Source: Clostridia bacterium (GTDB lineage Bacteria; Bacillota; Clostridia; TANB77; UBA1234). Taken from it: 64,000 nt of DNA. Numbering within the stretch: position 1 is the stretch's first letter; each line of letters starts with the position of its first letter. Of this stretch, positions 47,431-53,710 are shown piece by piece. The notes beneath the pieces were generated by a model. That model searched no databases. It was not told the DNA's origin and worked only from the letters and a program-made list of their open reading frames with translations. Location of the stretch: positions 1 through 64,000 of the forward strand of contig JAFYBZ010000014.1 in NCBI GenBank assembly GCA_017539905.1, given 5' to 3'. The position numbers were made by a program, and so were the translations under genes.

Positions 47431-50409
47431 TTATTTTTCTTCTTTCTCTTTTCCATCTTCAGTTATGCTGTATGTATGTGAAGGTCTTGTAGCTTCAACG
47501 ATATCAGCGAATAACTTGTGGTTTCTAGATAGATCTGGGAATTTAGTTGTAGTAGATTTTGTTACTTTTGCAGGAGCTCTTAATAAGTATAGGTTGCAAA
47601 GTTGTGCAACTTCAGCTCTTGTGATTTCTTCTGAAAGTCTTAAGTTTGTCTTCTTTTCAGATACTGGAGCCATATTTAATCTGCAAAGTAATGTCGCATA
47701 TTCAGCTGTCCATGCAGCATCATAAACTTCTTTATCTTCTAAATAATAAATTCTTGATTTATCTTTATAGATCTTAATTAAAGAATCTTCATCTTTAACT
47801 TCAAATCCGTCACCATATTCTTCTTCAACTTGACGAGCAATGATTGAAACGAATTCTCCTCTTGTCATCTTCTTGTTTGGTCTATATGTACCATCTGGAT
47901 AACCAGAGATAATTCCAGCTGCTGTAGCAGCTTTGATAGCACGTCTAGCTGATAAATATGTTTCATCTAGGTCTGGATAATTATATAAGTTTGTATCATA
48001 TGATGTGTTGATTCCAAATATTCTTGTAAGAACTAAAGCACCTTCTGCTCTTGAGATTGAATCATCAGGACGGAAGTTACCTGTATCTCTATCACCGAAC
48101 ATATATGGATCGTGTTCATCACCGATTTCTACGTCAAAATCTTTAACAATTATATTTACAACACCTGATTTATCTTTTACAGAACCATCAAGTGCAATCT
48201 TAGCCATTGGTGTAATTTGTTTATACTTTGTGCTCTTGTTTCCAAGTGAAGTATAAGTAACTACAACAACTTTTGTACCTGCTTCGTCTTTCTTTAATCC
48301 ATTAGCAAATGTCCATGTAAATGTTCCTTTGCTTGAATTATATGATGCACCATCTCTTTGATTAACTTTATATGATAAAGGTAATTCAAGAGTTAATGTA
48401 ACTTTCTTATTAGTATCTTTGCTTCCATTCTTGTAATCTACATAGTAAACTACTTTTTCATTTAAAGCATAGATATTCTTATTTCCTCTATCTTCTGGAT
48501 TATCATATGGTTCACTACGAAGTGATACTGCTAATTTATTTAATTCATCATTTTCTTTCATCCAAGGTTCAACGATTAATTCACCAGTTGTTTCTTCTTC
48601 TTCTCCATCGTCTACTCTTGTGATTTTATATGTGTTTGTATTTGTCTTTGTACCATCTTTTAAGATACCATAAACTCTAATTGTAACAACATCGTCTACA
48701 GCAAGTTTTAGATATACATTGTGACCTGTTGGGTCAGCAGATTTTTCTGCTCCACCATCAACAGTATACATTAATTCGATAAAGCTTGATGCTGGAGAAC
48801 CTGCTAATGTAACAGTAACTTCTGCATCTGTTATCTTTGTTGTAGAACCATTTGATAATGTCTTGCTTCCAATTTTAGCAACGATAGATCCTTCTACAAT
48901 TGGAGCTCCTTTGTGGTATCCACAAACTCTACAAACATCATCTTCATCAAAATCGTGTGGCTCTTTGCCATAAATGTGACCACAGTTGTCACACTCATAC
49001 CAGTGATCATCTTCATCAAATACGATGCTATATTTATGTCCTAAAGCTGGAATACTCTCTTCTTGAGTAGCACCACATCTTGAACATTTTCTAACAATCT
49101 TACCTGGTTTTTCACAAGTTGGTTCAACTCTTGAATACTCTTGGTAATCATGTCCTAAAGGTTCACCAGTAATAACAACTTCTTTACCACATCTTGTACA
49201 TTTCTTAACAGTTCTACCTGGTTCTGTACATGTAGCTGTTGTTTCAGTTGTCTTGTAGTCATGTCCTAATGCAGGGATAGTAGTTGTCTTTGTATCTCCG
49301 CATCTTGTACATTTTTCAACTTTTGATCCTGACTTTTCACAAGTAGCAGGTGTCTCTGATGAAACTTTATAGTTGTGTCCTAATGCTGGGATAGAAGTTG
49401 TCTTTGTATCGCCACATCTTGAACACTTCTCAACTTTTGATCCTGCTTTTGTACATGTAGCAGATGTTGTTGTTGTCTTGTAATCATGTCCTAATGCTGG
49501 AATTGATGTTGTCTTTGTATCTCCGCATCTTGAACATTTTTCAACTTTTAATCCTGCTTTTGTACATGTAGCAGATGTTGTAGTTGTTTTGTAATCATGT
49601 CCTAATGCTGGGATTGATTCTGTCTTTTTGTCTCCGCATCTAGAACATGTGCTTGTTTTAACACCTTTTGAAGTACATGTTGCAGCTGTTGTAACAACAT
49701 AGCTACCATAGTTGTGACCTAATGCTGGTGTTGTAGATGATTGTTGTAATCCACATCTTGAACATGTAGTAACTGTCTTACCGCCAGCTGTACATGTTGC
49801 ATCAACTTTAGATGTAACAACAAAGTTATGTCCTAATGCACTACCTGTAGTAGTGGTTTGAGTATCTCCACATCTTGAGCATCTCTTTGTAACTTTTGCA
49901 GGACTTGTACATGTAGCAGCAGTAGTTGTGCTAACATAATCGTGTCCTAATGCAGGTGTTGTAGAAGATTGTGTTTGACCACATCTTGTACAAGTACTTG
50001 TTGTCTTACCACCAGCTGTACATGTTGCAGCTTGTGTAGATGTAACTTGGAAATTGTGTCCTAATGCACTTCCTAATGTAGCACCACATGATGTACAAGT
50101 CTTTGGTTTTGTACATGTAGCTGCTGTGTAAGTGTGAGTATGAACTGGTGTAGGTGTTGGCTCTGGTGTAGGTGTTGTTCCACCACCACCTGGTTGAGTC
50201 TTTCCACATCTTGTACATTTACCACCAGAATAATTGTGGCCTAATGCACTACCTAATGTTGCACCACACTTTGTACATGTCTTTGGTGTAGTACATGTAG
50301 CTGCTTTGTAAGTGTGAGTAATACAACCAGCATATGTAACTGCGCTAATTGCAAAAACAGCAACTAAACAAAGTGCTAAAACTAGAAGTAATTTGTTAAA
50401 GTTTTTCAT
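47431..50409 (-). CDS. SLH-domain surface protein with tandem cysteine-pair repeats
   Basis: A 992-residue exported protein (signal peptide LLLVLALCLVAVFAISAVTYA). Residues about 28-505 are tandem units of roughly 30-37 residues with consensus ALGHDYKTTTTSATCTKAG then KVEKCSRCGDTKTT. Each has one Cys after Thr and a C-x-x-C-G pair; eleven LGH motifs are visible. Next come beta domains (LELPLSYKVNQRDG) shared with the proteins at 53711 and 55901. Three SLH domains (from about residue 795: FRPDDSISRAEGALVLTRI) bind secondary cell-wall polymer. The repeats may bind metal or form disulfides. Confidence 0.88.
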   Translation of the reverse strand: MKNFNKLLLVLALCLVAVFAISAVTYAGCITHTYKAATCTTPKTCTKCGATLGSALGHNYSGGKCTRCGKTQPGGGGTTPTPEPTPTPVHTHTYTAATCTKPKTCTSCGATLGSALGHNFQVTSTQAATCTAGGKTTSTCTRCGQTQSSTTPALGHDYVSTTTAATCTSPAKVTKRCSRCGDTQTTTTGSALGHNFVVTSKVDATCTAGGKTVTTCSRCGLQQSSTTPALGHNYGSYVVTTAATCTSKGVKTSTCSRCGDKKTESIPALGHDYKTTTTSATCTKAGLKVEKCSRCGDTKTTSIPALGHDYKTTTTSATCTKAGSKVEKCSRCGDTKTTSIPALGHNYKVSSETPATCEKSGSKVEKCTRCGDTKTTTIPALGHDYKTTETTATCTEPGRTVKKCTRCGKEVVITGEPLGHDYQEYSRVEPTCEKPGKIVRKCSRCGATQEESIPALGHKYSIVFDEDDHWYECDNCGHIYGKEPHDFDEDDVCRVCGYHKGAPIVEGSIVAKIGSKTLSNGSTTKITDAEVTVTLAGSPASSFIELMYTVDGGAEKSADPTGHNVYLKLAVDDVVTIRVYGILKDGTKTNTNTYKITRVDDGEEEETTGELIVEPWMKENDELNKLAVSLRSEPYDNPEDRGNKNIYALNEKVVYYVDYKNGSKDTNKKVTLTLELPLSYKVNQRDGASYNSSKGTFTWTFANGLKKDEAGTKVVVVTYTSLGNKSTKYKQITPMAKIALDGSVKDKSGVVNIIVKDFDVEIGDEHDPYMFGDRDTGNFRPDDSISRAEGALVLTRIFGINTSYDTNLYNYPDLDETYLSARRAIKAATAAGIISGYPDGTYRPNKKMTRGEFVSIIARQVEEEYGDGFEVKDEDSLIKIYKDKSRIYYLEDKEVYDAAWTAEYATLLCRLNMAPVSEKKTNLRLSEEITRAEVAQLCNLYLLRAPAKVTKSTTTKFPDLSRNHKLFADIVEATRPSHTYSITEDGKEKEEK

Positions 50410-50700
50410 TTTTATCCTCCCTTAATTTTGTCCTACAAATTAAATTGAAAAATCCAATTAATAGAACAATAAAAATAAACTAGATTATATTTATTGCCTA
50501 AGATGCAAAAAAGCTACGGAAGGTACATCTTTGGATGCCTTCAATAGCTTATCTTAAGTAAAAATTATTAATCTTTTCTTAACGCCAGGTTATTATATCA
50601 CGCATTATGTAAAAAATAAAGATATTTAGTGAAAAAAGTGTGATTTTTTTTAAGATTTTTTTCTATAATTTTTAAAAATTTTCTTTGCTACGGAAAGCCT
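50410..50700 (-). promoter_or_regulatory. promoter and attenuator-like leader of the SLH gene at 47431
   Basis: On the minus strand TATAAT (50597-50592) gives a start near 50585 and a leader of about 175 nt. Starting about 35 nt in is a strong hairpin: AAGCTA/TAGCTT, GAAGG/CCTTC and CATC/GATG stacked over 50511-50550, followed at once by T6. This has the form of an intrinsic terminator inside the leader. The sequence CCGTAGC of its 3' side recurs after another hairpin at 50688-50713. Confidence 0.6.
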
Positions 50701-50729
50701 TATTTCGGGCTTTGTTATGTCTACTAATA

Positions 50730-50758
50730 TTGAGAATTATGTTAAATTATGGTATAAT
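50730..50758 (+). promoter_or_regulatory. promoter of the gene at 50954 (TTGAGA-17-TATAAT)
   Basis: TTGAGA (50730-50735) and TATAAT (50753-50758) are 17 nt apart, with TGG before the -10 (extended -10). The leader is about 190 nt. Confidence 0.82.
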
Positions 50759-50780
50759 AATATTACTCTATAATCTATCT

Positions 50781-50874
50781 AAATGGGTCTACAATTGTGA
50801 ATCCACGTATAGTGGCGATATAGCTTTCGAGCTTATCAAACCACGTTAGTGGGTTAACAATTGTAGGCCCATTT
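50781..50874 (+). ncRNA. cloverleaf (four-way junction) RNA in the leader of 50954
   Basis: An 18-bp closing helix (50781-50798 with 50857-50874, one G-U) encloses three hairpins. They are CCAC-GTATA-GTGG (50803-50815), GATA/TATC plus AGCT-TTCG-AGCT with a UUCG tetraloop (50817-50837), and CCAC-GTTA-GTGG (50841-50852). Only a few unpaired bases remain at the junction. I match it to no known riboswitch or leader class. Calling it a cis-regulatory RNA is inference from its position. Confidence 0.75.
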
Positions 50875-50889
50875 GGGTGTTATTGAGTA

Positions 50890-50953
50890 CCGATGATTAG
50901 GTTTCCAAAAATAGGTCTGACCGCCAAAAAAGGTCATCATCGGAAAGCGTCTT
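50890..50953 (+). promoter_or_regulatory. second folded segment of the 50954 leader
   Basis: CCGATGAT (50890-50897) pairs perfectly with ATCATCGG (about 50935-50942), enclosing a GACC/GGTC hairpin. Then GCGTC-TTTT-GACGC (50947-50960) lies immediately before the AGGAGG ribosome binding site. The last hairpin is placed to affect ribosome access. Confidence 0.6.
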
Positions 50954-50970
50954 TTGACGCAGGAGGTTAT

Positions 50971-52126
50971 TATGAAACGGTTTACTTGTGGTATCATCAT
51001 GATGGTTCTGGTCCTTTCTGTTGTCTTCTCCGCCTTTGCTGCTGCCGACGAGACGGTTGAGCTTATCGAGGCCAATGGCCACGAGATTTGCATTTTTTTA
51101 AACAGAGCAGATCGGAAGTCTGCCTGTGAAAGCAAGAAAACCACCTACGTGTCAAAAGACATGGGAAAAGGTATTCTGCGGAATGTCGAACGTTACAAGG
51201 GTGATCCCTATGCCGTCATTTCCAGCTACACCACCACTACTCGCCCCGTTTACATTGAGTATCGCGCTGATGATACTCTTCTTGAGAATGTGGCTGAAGG
51301 TTTTGTGATGGTACGTCGCGGGCTTGACTACAAGGGCAAGCGCATCGATAATATCGATGAGGCCTACTATGTGTTCCAGGCCAAACTGGACAAAGAAGGC
51401 CGTAAATATGATATCGTCGATTTCGTGTTCGTGATTGATGGGGAAACCCAGTCTATCACCCACATCGAAAAAGACGGCCAGGTAAATTATTACCTGGTTG
51501 ATGGCGACGCTCGTGTAACGACGACTCGGAAAGCTTCTAAGAAGCCCGTTGTCGAAACTGAAGAAGATGAACCTGAAAAGCAGCCCGAAGAGGAAACTCC
51601 TGAGCAGGAGCCCGAGCAGGAGCCCGAACAGGAACCCGAGCAGGAGCCCGAACAGGAGCCCGAACAGGAACCTGAACAGGAACCCGAGCAGGAGCCTGAA
51701 CAGGAGCCTGAACAGGAACCCGAGCAGGAGCCCGAACAGGAACCCGAACAGGAACCCGAGCAGGAGCCCGAACAGGAGCCCGAACAGGAACCCGAACAGG
51801 AGCCCGAACAGGAACCCGAGCAGGAGCCCGAACAGGAGCCTGAACAGGAACCCGAACAGGAACCCGAGCAGGAGCCCGAACAGGAGCCCGAACAGGAGCC
51901 TGAACAGGAACCCGAGCAGGAGCCTGAACAGGAACCCGAACAGGAGCCCGAACAGGAGCCCGAACAGGAGCCTGAACAGGAACCCGAGCAGGAACCCGAG
52001 CAGGAACCCGAAGAGAAGCCCGCCCCCGAAGAAGATGAGATTGTTCTTGTCCCCCGCGTTGAGGTCGACGAAAACGAAGATCAGGCTTCTGGTGGAAAGC
52101 TTCCCGCTGGTTTTCCCTTCAACTAA
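50971..52126 (+). CDS. Secreted protein with about 34 EQEP tetrapeptide repeats
   Basis: A secreted protein of about 384-390 residues; the ATG 8 nt or less after AGGAGG at 50961-50966 opens MKRFTCGIIMMVLVLSVVFS (cleavage after FAA). A globular domain of about 170 residues follows (FVMVRRGLDYKGKRIDNIDEAYYVF), with two Cys. Then come about 34 near-perfect Glu-Gln-Glu-Pro repeats and a tail with EEDEIVLVPRVEVDENED. The tail motif recurs three times in the gene at 52480. The repeat probably forms a stiff, highly acidic stalk. I recognise no family. Solitary plus-strand gene between two minus-strand SLH genes. Confidence 0.8.
51603..52010 (+). repeat. 12-bp coding tandem repeat (EQEP)
   Basis: Units of the form GA[GA]CC[CT]GA[GA]CA[GA] repeat without interruption about 34 times. 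Differences between units are almost all synonymous third-position changes, so the peptide is conserved more strictly than the DNA. It is a coding repeat, not CRISPR: no spacers. Confidence 0.93.
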
Positions 52127-52145
52127 TCAGTACTAAGTAATATCC

Positions 52146-52180
52146 GTCCTCTGTGTGTGTACACGCAGAGGACATTTTTT
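52146..52180 (+). terminator. terminator of the EQEP gene
   Basis: GTCCTCTGTGTGT (52146-52158) pairs with ACACGCAGAGGAC (52161-52173) with one G-U, followed by T7. Confidence 0.93.
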
Positions 52181-52281
52181 TGTTTTTTATCAATAAAAAT
52201 CAATTTAAATTTAACTTGTTTTTTCATCATAAAAAAACTTGAAAATCATTGAAAATTATGTAATTTTTTTATGTAAAACTA

Positions 52282-52310
52282 TTGAAAATTATGTCAATAT
52301 GCATTATAAT
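52282..52310 (+). promoter_or_regulatory. promoter of the gene at 52480 (TTGAAA-17-TATAAT)
   Basis: TTGAAA (52282-52287) and TATAAT (52305-52310) are 17 nt apart. A near-copy of the -35 and following bases, ATTGAAAATTATGT, lies about 30 bp upstream. The rest of the gap back to the terminator at 52146-52180 is AT-rich with no gene. Confidence 0.82.
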
Positions 52311-52317
52311 ATTTATT

Positions 52318-52479
52318 GTATCATAGGTCTTGTGGGGGGCCAAGATGCATGCTTTGACAATTTCGTCATTGCATACTGTTTGACGGCTCCCGCTGAGGGG
52401 GCATTTTTCATGCCCCTAGGGGCAAAAAATTTTAAACCCCTGAAACAAGGGGAATACTAAAAAAGGAAGGAATTTTAAA
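52318..52479 (+). promoter_or_regulatory. leader with competing G/C hairpins upstream of 52480
   Basis: Hairpins in order: TCTTG/CAAGA (52328-52345); ATGC-TT-TGAC/GTCA-TT-GCAT (52349-52374); GCTCCC-GCTGA-GGGGGC (52386-52402); GGGGCAT/ATGCCCC (52398-52416); CCCCT/AGGGG (52437-52452). The third and fourth share 52398-52402 and cannot both form, and GGGGCA at 52419-52424 offers a further partner. Mutually exclusive folds just before the ribosome binding site (GGAAGG) suggest a switch. Confidence 0.6.
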
Positions 52480-53547
52480 ATGTCTATCAAAAAGCGGTTA
52501 TTCATCATCGCGTTGGCTGCTATTCTTCTGGTAAGTTCTTCTGCTATGGCTGATGCTCTCATTGCTGCCCGCAAGTGGCGGTTAACAATGGTGAAAGTTG
52601 ACTTTGTCAACAACCAGTTCTCATCTGAGAATGGTGCCATTGTGAAAGAGAACACCATAAAGACGCCCTACAAACTGGACAATCCGCACCCCGCCTATGA
52701 CAAGGCAGTGATGCTCCCACTTGATCCAACGATGCTGAATTCTGTCAGCATCGTTGAGCGCCAGGCTGGTGATTATCCGAGTGAATTCCAGACTGCCGAA
52801 GAGGCGCTGGAATCAACATTTGGTTACGCTGATGCAGCTGGACGGCTGCTGCCTGAACTGGATGGTCTCACCCCGTCCGAGGCGTATGCCCAGGGTGCGA
52901 GATTTACATTCCACAAGCTGTGGTATAAAAACGCCGCTAAGGTATGCAAGGTGACCGACAAGGTCAAGGCATATGGCGGTGCTAAGTACCGCGTAGCGTA
53001 TGTGGAAGAGGTTATCCAGGTTACGTCCGAGGATGACCAAACCGATTTCATCACTATTCGCCATTATGGCCTACTCGAAGGCTGGGGCGAAAAGAAGGAA
53101 TCAAAGGTCACTCCGAAGCCGAGTGGAGATCCTACACCGACGCCCAAGCCTGAAGATCCCACCCCGACGCCGGAAGATCCTACTCCGACGCCCAAGCCTG
53201 AGGATCCCACCCCGACGCCGGAAGATCCTACTCCGACGCCCAAGCCTGAAGATCCCACCCCGACGCCCAAGCCTCATCCTGAGGAGGACGACATAATCCT
53301 CCCGCCTAAGGTAACGGAGACTCCCACCAAGGCGCCGGATGAGACAAAGCCTGATCCGCACGAAGATGATATAGTGCTTCCTCCAAAAGCGAATGGATCT
53401 GTCCCCACAACAGATGCCAGCGCTTCTACTACGACCACCACGGTCACCGAGACCAAGGTCGAAGTAACGGCTGGAGGAAATGATTCGGATTCTGGTAAGC
53501 CCAACAACCAGGAAGATGAAATAACTCTTCCGGTTCGTAACCAGTAA
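52480..53547 (+). CDS. Secreted protein with PTP/EDP stalk and three EDDI-LP motifs
   Basis: A 355-residue protein with a signal peptide (LFIIALAAILLVSSSAMA). A globular domain follows (about 25-205; SEFQTAEEALESTFGYADAA and FITIRHYGLLEGWG). Next is a proline-rich stalk of DPTPTPKPE and DPTPTPE units (about 217-265), and then a tail containing EEDDIILPPKV, HEDDIVLPPKA and, at the very end, QEDEITLPVRNQ. The same motif ends the EQEP protein. GGAAGG precedes the ATG. I recognise no family. It is plus-strand, G+C-rich in codon use, and flanked by its own promoter and terminator. Confidence 0.82.
   Translation: MSIKKRLFIIALAAILLVSSSAMADALIAARKWRLTMVKVDFVNNQFSSENGAIVKENTIKTPYKLDNPHPAYDKAVMLPLDPTMLNSVSIVERQAGDYPSEFQTAEEALESTFGYADAAGRLLPELDGLTPSEAYAQGARFTFHKLWYKNAAKVCKVTDKVKAYGGAKYRVAYVEEVIQVTSEDDQTDFITIRHYGLLEGWGEKKESKVTPKPSGDPTPTPKPEDPTPTPEDPTPTPKPEDPTPTPEDPTPTPKPEDPTPTPKPHPEEDDIILPPKVTETPTKAPDETKPDPHEDDIVLPPKANGSVPTTDASASTTTTTVTETKVEVTAGGNDSDSGKPNNQEDEITLPVRNQ
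53133..53276 (+). repeat. coding proline-rich tandem repeat (DPTPTPKPE)
   Basis: A unit of about 48 bp encoding alternating DPTPTPKPE and DPTPTPE is repeated about three times with very few base changes, which suggests recent duplication or slippage. Confidence 0.88.
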
Positions 53548-53565
53548 TCCACCCCTTATTCCCCG

Positions 53566-53605
53566 CACCCCCGTCCATGTTCTATGGATGGGGGTGTATT
53601 TTTTT
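53566..53605 (+). terminator. terminator of the gene at 52480
   Basis: CACCCCCGTCCAT (53566-53578) pairs with ATGGATGGGGGTG (53584-53596) with one G-U, followed by TATTTTTTT. Confidence 0.93.
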
Positions 53606-53607
53606 AT

Positions 53608-53654
53608 GTTTTGAGATGCTTTTTTGGGACACTTACAAAAAAGCACCTCAAAAC
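53608..53654. repeat. GTAAGTGTCCC hairpin repeat, copy 4
   Basis: GTTTTGAG-x-TGCTTTTTTG (53608-53626) pairs with CAAAAAAGCA-x-CTCAAAAC (53636-53654). The single non-pair is A-C on the plus strand but G-U on the minus strand, so the minus-strand transcript folds completely. The minus-strand loop reads TAAGTGTCC. It lies between two convergent terminators. Confidence 0.85.
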
Positions 53655-53666
53655 AAGCAACAAAAA

Positions 53667-53700
53667 AAGACCTAGCAGGCTAGCCTGTTAGGTCTTCTTT
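53667..53700 (-). terminator. terminator of the SLH gene at 53711
   Basis: AAGACCTAGCAGG (53667-53679) pairs with CCTGTTAGGTCTT (53684-53696) with one G-U, preceded on the plus strand by an A run that becomes the T tract on the minus strand. Confidence 0.9.
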
Positions 53701-53710
53701 TATTTAGAAA

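Noticed and set aside
50510-50560. A c-di-GMP (GEMM-type) riboswitch before the SLH gene.
   Set aside because: The conserved core sequences of that class are absent; only a terminator-like hairpin is supported.
51603-52010. Regular repeats that could suggest a CRISPR array.
   Set aside because: Units are 12 bp and contiguous with no spacers, in frame with a secreted protein; no cas genes are present.
51549-52136. An open frame of Arg/Ser/Pro/Asn repeats overlapping the EQEP gene.
   Set aside because: It is the shifted-frame reading of the 12-bp repeat, lacks a ribosome binding site and has no signal peptide, while the main frame has all of these.
44986-53547. Assembly chimerism or contamination as the source of the GC-richer genes.
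   Set aside because: Each gene is bounded by host-like AT-rich promoter DNA and the genes are dispersed singly, which is hard to produce by misassembly; read mapping would still be needed to exclude it fully.
53064-53646. Gly/Val-rich and Arg-rich minus-strand frames opposite the gene at 52480.
   Set aside because: They are antisense shadows of the proline repeat, with no start context.
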